A stretch of 8,880 nt of DNA from Bacillota bacterium (GTDB lineage Bacteria > Bacillota > Clostridia > Peptostreptococcales > Anaerovoracaceae): the NCBI GenBank assembly GCA_016287035.1, contig JAEEVI010000035.1:1-8880 (forward strand), given 5' to 3'. Shown one piece after another: positions 1-5,886 of this stretch (position 1 is the first letter of the stretch; each line of letters begins with the position of its first letter). Made by a program: the position numbers and the translations under genes. A model generated the notes under the pieces. The model made no database searches. It was not told where the DNA came from and worked only from the letters and a program-made list of their open reading frames with translations.

Positions 1-420
1 CTTCGGGGCGGCAGGCGCGGCCGGCTTCGCGGTCTGAGCCTTCGGTCCCGCGGCGGGAGCTTTTTTCTTCGCGAAGAGCCCTAATATGCCTTTCTTTTTG
101 CTTCGCGCTTCGGCGCGGGCCTCGTCCTGCCTGGCGCTTTCGGGCCTCGCCGGAGCCGAGGGTATCGGCTCGCCCGTCTCGGGATCCTTCATGATGCCCG
201 AGACGCGGAACACGGGAAGTCCGTCGCTGTCGGACGGAAGATTTGAATCGGGCGCGTCGTCCGTGACGCGCGGAAGCTCTTCCGGCGCGGGCGCTTCGGC
301 GGGCTCCGGTTCGGGAGCGCCGTCTCCGGCGGCGTCGAGGACTTCGGCCGCGGCTTCGGCGGCGGCGTCTATATCGACCTGTCCTGATCCGGTCGTTTCG
401 AGTTCGAGTTCGCTGTCCAT
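1..420 (-). CDS. Hypothetical acidic Ala/Pro-rich protein, 3' end outside window
   Basis: This ORF reads open for 140 codons from ATG at 420 to the left edge of the window, so its C-terminus is not visible. A strong Shine-Dalgarno (AAGGAGGT at 425-432) lies 4-5 nt before the ATG. Only 19 nt separate it from the atpC stop, so it is probably the last visible gene of the ATP synthase transcript. Residues 1-60 are acidic and Ala/Pro-rich (low complexity). Residues 69-87 form a short ordered-looking stretch (PVFRVSGIMKDPETGEPIP). Residues 101-120 are basic, with KKKGILGLFAKKK. After that the chain is Ala/Pro/Lys-rich. No signal peptide, membrane helix or catalytic motif is visible in the portion seen. 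I do not recognise the family. The charged low-complexity ends suggest a linker or anchoring protein rather than an enzyme, but a folded domain may lie beyond the edge. No function is assigned. Confidence 0.75.
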   Translation of the reverse strand, partial: MDSELELETTGSGQVDIDAAAEAAAEVLDAAGDGAPEPEPAEAPAPEELPRVTDDAPDSNLPSDSDGLPVFRVSGIMKDPETGEPIPSAPARPESARQDEARAEARSKKKGILGLFAKKKAPAAGPKAQTAKPAAPAAPK

Positions 421-439
421 CGGGACCTCCTTGGAATGA

Positions 440-691
440 TCACATCTTTACGATCCGCACGGTGGAGCCGTCCACGCCGGCGAAGCCGCCGCGTATATGC
501 TCCCTGTGGACCTCGCTGCCGTCCAGCGTCGCCGTCACGTCGCCTTCCGCGAGCGCGACCACGGCGCGCGCGTGTCCCGGCCGGACTCCGCAGAGACCGT
601 CGGGCAGCGGCAGATGCAGAGAGTCGCATTCGTACGATCTCTCGGCGCTGTCGGGACTCTCTATTATAAGTTTGATCCTACGGCTAGACAT
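440..691 (-). CDS. atpC: ATP synthase F1 subunit epsilon, N-terminal domain only
   Basis: Epsilon is part of the rotating central stalk: it binds gamma and the c-ring and, in many bacteria, inhibits ATP hydrolysis through its C-terminal helices. The 83 residues match the N-terminal beta-sandwich: a start like KLIIESPD, the LPLPDGLCGVRPGHA turn at about residues 27-41 (family LPGxxGELGVLPGHAP), and a GGFAGVDGSTVRIV strand near the end. The protein stops where the two-helix C-terminal domain would begin (usual family length about 130-140), so that domain is absent. Its ATG overlaps the atpD stop by 8 bp, with GAAGGAG inside atpD as ribosome binding site, so coupled translation with beta is likely. 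Short epsilons are known in some lineages; natural loss is more likely than a recent truncation because a new gene with its own ribosome binding site follows 19 nt later. Confidence 0.9.
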   Translation of the reverse strand: MSSRRIKLIIESPDSAERSYECDSLHLPLPDGLCGVRPGHARAVVALAEGDVTATLDGSEVHREHIRGGFAGVDGSTVRIVKM

Positions 692-2087
692 CCGCTCCGC
701 TCTCCTTCGCAGCGGAAAGCACGTCGTCGAGGCTTCCCGTCATCAGGAAGAACTGCTCGGGGACGCTGTCGCATTCTCCGGAAAGTATCCTCTCCATACC
801 TTCGACCGTCTTCTCGAGCGGAACGAACGCGCCGCGCCTTCCGGTAAAGCTCTCGGCCACGTGGAAAGGCTGGCTGAGGAACCTCTGCACTTTTCTCGCC
901 CTGTACACGGCCGACTTGTCCTCGTCGGAGAGCTCGTCCATGCCGAGTATCGCTATTATGTCCTGCAGCTCCTCGTAGCGCTGCAGGAGCTTTACTGTAT
1001 CGCGCGCCACGTTGTAATGGCGCTCCCCGACGATCTCCGGCGTCAGCATGCGCGAGCGCGACTCGAGCGGGGATACGGCGGGATATATGCCCTGCTCCAC
1101 GATCTTTCTGGAAAGGACCGTCGTCGCGTCCAGATGCGTGAACGTCGTGGCGGGGGCGGGGTCGGTCAGGTCGTCGGCGGGAACGTAGACCGCCTGCACG
1201 GAGGTTATCGAGCCCCTGTGCGTCGAGACTATGCGCTCCTGCAGCCTGCCCATCTCGGAGGCCAACGTAGGCTGGTATCCGACGGCGGACGGCATCCTTC
1301 CCAGAAGCGCCGACACCTCGGAGCCTGCCTGCGAGAATCTGAATATGTTGTCGATGAAAAGCAGGACGTCGCGCTGGGCGTCGTCGCGGAAATACTCGGC
1401 GAGCGTGAGCCCCGCCAGGGGCACGCGCAGCCTCGCTCCGGCCGGCTCGTTCATCTGGCCGAACACGAGCGCCGTCTTGTCTATTACGCCGGATTCGTTC
1501 ATCTCGTTCCAGAGATCGTTGCCCTCGCGGGAACGCTCCCCGACGCCGGCGAAAACGGAATAGCCCGAATGCTCCTGCGCGATGTTGCGTATGAGCTCCA
1601 TTATGAGGACCGTCTTGCCTACGCCGGCGCCTCCGAAGAGGCCGATCTTGCTCCCCTTCGCGTAGGGGACGAGAAGGTCTATGACCTTTATACCGGTCTC
1701 GAGTATCTCTCCCGCGGGGACGATGTCGGTGAACGGCGGCGCGGGCCTGTGTATCGGCCGCCTCTCGACGCAGGACACGGGGCCCATGTCGTCGATCGGA
1801 ACGCCCGTCACCTTGAGCATGCGCCCGAGCGTGCCCTCGCCTACGGGCACGGTTATGGGAGAATCGGTATCCTCGGCCGTCAGGCCTCTTGAAAGGCCGT
1901 CGGTGGGATCCACGGATATGCAGCGGACCACCCCGTCGCCGAGCTGCTGGAGCACCTCCAGCGTAAACTCCTGATCGCCCTTCTTTACCTTGAGCGCGTG
2001 GTAGATGTCCGGAAGCTCCGTGCCGGTGAACCTGACGTCGACTACGGGTCCCATTATCTTGTCTACCATTCCGTAAAGTGTTGCCAT
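684..2087 (-). CDS. atpD: ATP synthase F1 subunit beta (catalytic)
   Basis: Beta carries the three catalytic nucleotide sites of the cytoplasmic F1 hexamer. The 467-residue length is normal. Visible motifs are Walker A GGAGVGKT at 152-159, the catalytic glutamate in GERSREGND (E184, with R185), VFGQMNEPAGAR at 208-219, the Walker B-like segment VLLFIDNIFRFSQAGSE at 241-257, the adenine-binding tyrosine Y335 in GIYPAV, and a DELSDED loop at 384-390 equivalent to the DELSEED torque lever. One oddity: the ATPase alpha/beta signature region reads PAVSPLESRS (336-345), with Ser339 where Asp is normal. The ATG directly follows the atpG stop (TAAATG), and GGAGG in the last atpG codons serves as ribosome binding site. 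The stop lies inside atpC. The gene is clearly intact and likely functional. Confidence 0.98.
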   Translation of the reverse strand: MATLYGMVDKIMGPVVDVRFTGTELPDIYHALKVKKGDQEFTLEVLQQLGDGVVRCISVDPTDGLSRGLTAEDTDSPITVPVGEGTLGRMLKVTGVPIDDMGPVSCVERRPIHRPAPPFTDIVPAGEILETGIKVIDLLVPYAKGSKIGLFGGAGVGKTVLIMELIRNIAQEHSGYSVFAGVGERSREGNDLWNEMNESGVIDKTALVFGQMNEPAGARLRVPLAGLTLAEYFRDDAQRDVLLFIDNIFRFSQAGSEVSALLGRMPSAVGYQPTLASEMGRLQERIVSTHRGSITSVQAVYVPADDLTDPAPATTFTHLDATTVLSRKIVEQGIYPAVSPLESRSRMLTPEIVGERHYNVARDTVKLLQRYEELQDIIAILGMDELSDEDKSAVYRARKVQRFLSQPFHVAESFTGRRGAFVPLEKTVEGMERILSGECDSVPEQFFLMTGSLDDVLSAAKESGADV

Positions 2088-2960
2088 TTAAAATTCCTCC
2101 GCGTTCTGCGCCGAAGCGATCTCCGTGACGCCCGCGGTTATGGACGCCTGACGCTTGCGGCTTATCTGGAGCTTGAGGTCGGCCGCCATCTCCTGCGCGT
2201 TGTCGCACGCGGTGCGCATGGCGACCATCGTGGACGCCTGAAACGCGAGAGCGGCGTCCAGCGCCGCGCAGTACAGCGCGGCCTGCAGCCCGAGCATCTC
2301 GAGGTTCCTGCTTATCGACTCTTCGTCCGGCAGCAGGAGCGTATCGGCGGGATCGTATTTGACGCCGCCGGGGATCTTTATTCCGAAAAGGCTCTCCTCC
2401 TCTTCCTCTGAAGGAAACGGCAGGAGCCTTACGTCTCTGGGTATCTGCGTCAGCGCGTTCGCGAAGTGCTGCGCTATCAGCCTCACCGACGAGAAGCGCC
2501 CCTCGCGGAAGCCGCTCTCGAGGAATCCGGCGATCGGGATCATCTCCTCGTACGAGGCCATCTCCGAGAGGTCAGCCTCCATCGCGGGGACTATCTCCGC
2601 GGCGCGGCACAGCTCTTTGGCCTTGCGGTTGCAGGCCACCACGACCGCGTCCCTGTTCTCCTTCAGGATCGGCAGCGCGAACTCCGAAAGAGCGCTGTTG
2701 TACGGGCCGCAGAGGCCCTTCTTTCCGCCTATCAGCACGTAGCAGACAGGCGCCTGCTCGTTTATATCTCCGTAAGCCCTCACCCTGTCGGGAAGAAGGT
2801 GGCAGATCCTCATGAACGACGCGGCGTAGAGCCTGTACTCCTCGAACTTCCTGTTGAGCCGCGAGTACTTGGCCGTCGAACTGTTGCGCATGGCGGAAGC
2901 TACCTGCCCTACGGTGTTTACGCTCTGCAGATGGCGTGACAGTTCCTTAAGCCCCGGCAT
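2088..2960 (-). CDS. atpG: ATP synthase F1 subunit gamma
   Basis: Gamma is the rotating shaft inside the alpha3beta3 hexamer, coupling c-ring rotation to catalysis. The two conserved terminal helices are recognisable. The N-terminus carries NTVGQVASAMRNSSTAKYSRL (15-35), matching the family NTxKITKAMxMVAAAKLRRA. The C-terminus carries MVAMRTACDNAQEM (245-258) and RKRQASITAGVTEI (268-281), matching MxAMxxATDNAxEM and RQAxITxEIxEI. The middle has the Rossmann-like VLIGGKKGLCGPYNSAL (75-91), comparable to ITSDRGLCGGLNS. The 290-residue length is normal. The middle region is divergent, with an extra acidic run (SEEEEES, 184-190). The gene starts immediately after the alpha-fusion stop (TAAATG), using AAGGAGGAGG within the end of that gene as ribosome binding site, and abuts atpD, so it sits in a tightly coupled unit. 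Confidence 0.96.
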   Translation of the reverse strand: MPGLKELSRHLQSVNTVGQVASAMRNSSTAKYSRLNRKFEEYRLYAASFMRICHLLPDRVRAYGDINEQAPVCYVLIGGKKGLCGPYNSALSEFALPILKENRDAVVVACNRKAKELCRAAEIVPAMEADLSEMASYEEMIPIAGFLESGFREGRFSSVRLIAQHFANALTQIPRDVRLLPFPSEEEEESLFGIKIPGGVKYDPADTLLLPDEESISRNLEMLGLQAALYCAALDAALAFQASTMVAMRTACDNAQEMAADLKLQISRKRQASITAGVTEIASAQNAEEF

Positions 2961-5198
2961 TTAGACTGCCTCCTCCTTGCGGAGCGCCGCGGCCAGCGCT
3001 TCGTCGAGCCGGCGGCGGTCGTCGTCCGTGAGTTTTTTGCCTGCCGTGAGCATCCCGACGATATCGGGATGACCGGCCTCGAGCTGCGCGCACAGCATGT
3101 CGCCGAAGCCCTCTATGTCCTGAGGCTCGACGCTGTCGGCCCAGCCGTTCTGGACCGCGTACAGTATCGCGCACTGCTGCCAGTCCGGCATCGGCGCGAA
3201 ACGCCTCTGGCGAAGCACGGCCATGAGCCTCTCGCCCAGGCTGAGCTCGGAAGCCGACGTGCTGTCGAGCTCCGCGCCGAACTGAGCGAACGAGGACAGC
3301 TCCCTGTACTGCGCCAGCCTCGTGCGCAGCGAAGCCGCGGTCTGCTTCATGAGCGGCGTCTGAGCCGCTCCGCCTACTCTCGAAACGGAGAGTCCGACGT
3401 TCACCGCGGGGCGCTGGCCCGTGTTGAAGAGCTCCGACTCCAGGAATATCTGGCCGTCGGTGATCGATATCACGTTAGTCGGTATATATGCCGAGATGTC
3501 TCCGGCCTGCGTCTCTATGATCGGAAGCGCCGTGAGCGAGCCTCCGCCGAGCTGCGGCGAGAGCTGCGCGGCCCTTTCCAGAAGCCTCGAATGCAGGTAG
3601 AACACGTCGCCCGGATAAGCCTCTCTTCCGGCCGGTCTGTGCAGGAGCAGCGAGAGCTCTCTGTAAGCGACGGCGTGCTTCGAAAGGTCGTCGTAGATTA
3701 TGAGCGCGTCGCGCCCCTTATACATGAACTCCTCGGCCATGGCCGTTCCGGCGAACGGCGCGATGTACTGCAGCGACGCGGACGAAGACGCCGGCGCCGA
3801 TACGATCGTGCAGTAATCGAGAGCGCCGTGCTCCTCGAGCCTCGCCCTGACCTCCGCGACCGTGGAATCCTTCTGGCCTATCGCTACGTATACGCACACG
3901 GTGCCCGTGCCCTTCTGGGCGAGTATCGTATCGATGACTATCGAGCTCTTGCCCGTCTGCCTGTCGCCTATTATGAGCTCGCGTTGTCCCTTTCCGATTG
4001 GAACGAGCGCGTCTATCGACTTTATTCCGGTGTGCAGAGGTCTTGAGACCGCCGCCCTGTCGAGGATCGCGGGAGCCGGGAGCTCTATCGGGCGCTTGTT
4101 CGTCGTCCAGATGCGTCCCCTTCCGTCGATCGCGTGTCCGAGCGGATCCACGACCCTGCCCAGCAGCTCTTCTCCCGCGGGCACCGCGGCTATCCTTCCG
4201 ACGCGCCTTACGAGATGACCGCTCTCGATCCTCTCGTAGCTGCCGTAGATTATGCAGCCGATCCTGTCGCGGCGTATATCCAGGACCATGCCCCTGTCGC
4301 CGCTCTCGAACTCGACGACCTCGCCGTACATGATGTCGGCCAGACCGTCCATCCAGCAGATGCCGTCGGATATGGTGAGGACGTGACCCGTCTGATACGT
4401 CCTCACGCCGAGATCCATCGTGTTTATGCAGTCCTTCGCGTCGCTGAGGAAATCAGAGAGCTCCTCGCCGCCCGAAAGCTGGCGCCTGCGCATGGCGTCC
4501 TTCATGAAGTATATCTCGTCGCTTGTGCTGCTGCCGTATACGGTGTCCCCGACCTTGAGCCGGAAACCGCCTATCGCCGAAGGATCCTCGCGCACGAGTA
4601 AGGACATCTTTCCGCCCGCCTCAGCTATGAGCTTCTCCATATGGTCCTTTATCATGTCCAGCGTGCTCTGCTCGAGCGGACGCGCGCACGTGACCGTGAC
4701 GTAGAGCTCGCCCTTGTTGACCATGTACGACATATCGCCCGGCGTGAGCTTTACGGCGTCGAGTATCCCGCGGGCCGTAGCGGCCTGCTTCTTTGCCAGG
4801 AGAGAACGGCCCGGCTCCTCGGAAAAGAGCTGCGCCATCCTGTCGCCGAGCGCGTCCGCGAAATCGTCGCGCACGCTCGCCAGCATCTCCTTGTGGAGAT
4901 TCCTTTCGGCGTTCTCGGTCTCTTTCCTTATATTTCCGATCGTCTCTTCGAGCTCGCCCTCGAGCTGCGCCAGCTCTCCGCCGAGAGCTTCGTCAGCCTC
5001 CGGCGCGTGAAGATCCTGCGCGGCGGAGACCCCGGGCTCCCGCGCGTTCGTGCGCTCGAGCTCCTCGGCCTCGTCGAGCTGCGAATCGATGCGCTCGAGC
5101 CTTCCCTTGAATATGCCCGCTATGGGCTTTCGCGCGAAAAACACCAGCGCGAAAACAAGGATCGCGGTATTTATAAGCGCGTAGATGAATCGCATCAT
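2961..5198 (-). CDS. atpA: ATP synthase b'-delta-alpha fusion protein
   Basis: One uninterrupted 745-codon frame fuses three subunits. Residues 4-22 form a membrane helix followed by KPIAGIFKGRLERIDSQLDEAEEL and further charged helix to about 125, resembling a b subunit. Residues about 150-235 match the delta C-terminal domain: LYVTVTCARPLEQSTL, then REDPSAIGGFRLKVGDTVY (203-221). Residues about 245-745 are a complete alpha: TISDGI near 275, Walker A GDRQTGKS (411-418), YVAIGQKDSTVAEV, IIYDDLSKHAVAYRE, and PAVNVGLSVSRVGGAAQ with arginine finger R607. Alpha forms the non-catalytic sites of F1; delta and b make the peripheral stator. The delta N-terminal six-helix bundle has no room. A Pro/Gly-containing stretch (residues 54-74) interrupts the stalk helix. 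ATG 5198 (or adjacent 5195) follows an AGGGGG ribosome binding site at 5206-5211. Gene order places it where atpH-atpA normally lie, after a separate atpF. A b-delta fusion is known in mycobacteria; joining it to alpha is not something I know of. Confidence 0.93.
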   Translation of the reverse strand: MMRFIYALINTAILVFALVFFARKPIAGIFKGRLERIDSQLDEAEELERTNAREPGVSAAQDLHAPEADEALGGELAQLEGELEETIGNIRKETENAERNLHKEMLASVRDDFADALGDRMAQLFSEEPGRSLLAKKQAATARGILDAVKLTPGDMSYMVNKGELYVTVTCARPLEQSTLDMIKDHMEKLIAEAGGKMSLLVREDPSAIGGFRLKVGDTVYGSSTSDEIYFMKDAMRRRQLSGGEELSDFLSDAKDCINTMDLGVRTYQTGHVLTISDGICWMDGLADIMYGEVVEFESGDRGMVLDIRRDRIGCIIYGSYERIESGHLVRRVGRIAAVPAGEELLGRVVDPLGHAIDGRGRIWTTNKRPIELPAPAILDRAAVSRPLHTGIKSIDALVPIGKGQRELIIGDRQTGKSSIVIDTILAQKGTGTVCVYVAIGQKDSTVAEVRARLEEHGALDYCTIVSAPASSSASLQYIAPFAGTAMAEEFMYKGRDALIIYDDLSKHAVAYRELSLLLHRPAGREAYPGDVFYLHSRLLERAAQLSPQLGGGSLTALPIIETQAGDISAYIPTNVISITDGQIFLESELFNTGQRPAVNVGLSVSRVGGAAQTPLMKQTAASLRTRLAQYRELSSFAQFGAELDSTSASELSLGERLMAVLRQRRFAPMPDWQQCAILYAVQNGWADSVEPQDIEGFGDMLCAQLEAGHPDIVGMLTAGKKLTDDDRRRLDEALAAALRKEEAV
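4491..4505 (-). promoter_or_regulatory. Possible internal translation start for free alpha
   Basis: In-frame ATG codons occur at 4505 (Met232) and 4493 (Met236), just after the delta domain and before the alpha N-terminal segment. The second is preceded by AAGGA with about 4 nt spacing, which is tighter than usual. No stronger ribosome binding site precedes either. The GAGGAG at about Glu245-Glu246 is not followed by an in-frame ATG, GTG or TTG at a useful distance. Initiation here would give an alpha of about 510-514 residues, the normal family length. This is a weak candidate only. Confidence 0.25.
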
Positions 5199-5205
5199 AA
5201 TACCG

Positions 5206-5211
5206 CCCCCT
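5206..5211 (-). promoter_or_regulatory. Ribosome binding site of the b'-delta-alpha fusion gene
   Basis: AGGGGG begins at the last two bases of the atpF TAG stop and lies 7 nt before the ATG at 5198. It is a G-rich variant of the AAGGAGG sites used by the neighbouring genes and supports starting at the MM pair, which includes the membrane helix. Confidence 0.6.
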
Positions 5212-5626
5212 ATTTAAGCAGCCTGGCGCTGATCATGTCCGTCAGCTCGCCGGTGTGGGACAAAAGCGCCTCAAGCATGGCCTGCCTTTCCGTCTCCATC
5301 TTCTGTCTGTACTGTTCGAGCTCCTCCTGCTGCGCCTTTACGGCCTCGGCCTCGCGCGTCCTCGCGTCTTCGCGGGCGCTTCGCAGGGCCTCCGTGCGGC
5401 GGACCTCCGCTTCCTTTTCGTTCTCCTCGCGGAGCCTGCGCGCCTCCTCGAGAGCCGCGGCGGCAGCTTCCTCGCGGGCCGTCTTTTCGGCCTGCGCGCT
5501 GTCGAGCCGCTCCCTGCGGGCGTCCATCACGCGGAAGAAAGGCTTGAAGAGCAGCTTATTGAGGATGAAGGCAAGCGCGACAAAGCAAATTATAGTCCAT
5601 AAAAGGACTGGAATTTGTATCGTCAA
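5210..5626 (-). CDS. atpF: ATP synthase Fo subunit b
   Basis: Subunit b is a membrane-anchored stator rod linking subunit a to F1. The 138-residue product has one N-terminal membrane helix (about 6-26, IPVLLWTIICFVALAFILNK), then the typical KPFFRVMDARRERLDSA transition and a long Ala/Glu/Arg-rich coiled coil to about residue 125. It is somewhat shorter than the usual 155-170 residues. The start is TTG at 5626: a perfect AGGAGG (5635-5640) lies 8 nt upstream and overlaps the atpE TGA stop. The frame has no ATG near enough to keep the membrane helix. A second b-like segment is fused to delta-alpha downstream, so the stator may be a b/b' heteromer, as in photosynthetic bacteria (b and b') or mycobacteria (b and b-delta). 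Confidence 0.95.
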   Translation of the reverse strand: MTIQIPVLLWTIICFVALAFILNKLLFKPFFRVMDARRERLDSAQAEKTAREEAAAAALEEARRLREENEKEAEVRRTEALRSAREDARTREAEAVKAQQEELEQYRQKMETERQAMLEALLSHTGELTDMISARLLK

Positions 5627-5634
5627 ACCCGAAG

Positions 5635-5640
5635 CCTCCT
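5635..5640 (-). promoter_or_regulatory. Ribosome binding site fixing the TTG start of atpF
   Basis: AGGAGG sits 8 nt before TTG at 5626 and shares bases with the atpE stop codon TGA. This spacing is ideal and is the main reason for accepting the non-ATG start; it also suggests coupling of b translation to c. Confidence 0.8.
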
Positions 5641-5867
5641 CAGATCTTGGATACTATCATGAAAGCGATCAGAAGGCCGTAGATCGTAAGGGCCTCCATG
5701 AGAGCCATCGCTATGATGAGCGTGGATCTTACGTCGCCGGAGGCGTCCGGCTGGCGCGCGATGCTCTCCATTGCGGAGCTCGCGGTCTTGCCCATTGCGG
5801 TTGCAGTGAATGCCGCGCATCCGGCTATTGCAAGGGCGGCAGCGATTGCGGTGATTGCTGATGACAT
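5640..5867 (-). CDS. atpE: ATP synthase Fo subunit c (proteolipid)
   Basis: Subunit c forms the rotating membrane ring that carries the coupling ion. The 75-residue hairpin has helix 1 (about 4-33), the polar loop ARQPDASGD (37-45), and helix 2 (about 48-73) with the ion-binding carboxylate E58 in LMEALTIYG. The residues around E58 (EALTIYG rather than ESTGIY), and Met rather than Gln at position 25 of helix 1, fit H+ rather than Na+ binding. The tight-packing GxGxGxG ladder of helix 1 is mostly replaced: positions 20, 22, 24 and 26 read F, A, A, G. The start ATG at 5867 has AAGGAG about 7 nt upstream, 19 nt after atpB. Identity is certain; ring size cannot be read from the sequence. Confidence 0.97.
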   Translation of the reverse strand: MSSAITAIAAALAIAGCAAFTATAMGKTASSAMESIARQPDASGDVRSTLIIAMALMEALTIYGLLIAFMIVSKI

Positions 5868-5886
5868 TTCTTTCTCCTTGTATAAA

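Noticed and set aside
462..1892. 476-codon open frame on the plus strand opposite atpD
   Set aside because: It is the GC-rich antisense shadow of beta; the product is His/Arg/Gly-rich with no recognisable domain, and the opposite strand encodes an unmistakable ATP synthase subunit.
664..2208. 514-codon minus-strand frame overlapping atpD and the atpG end
   Set aside because: Arg/Gly-rich out-of-frame shadow of beta; the true frame has all catalytic motifs.
4978..5040. Paired frameshifts as the cause of the Pro/Gly break in the b-like stalk
   Set aside because: Reading the neighbouring frames here gives a stop in one and an Arg-rich, non-heptad product in the other, so neither restores a better coiled coil.
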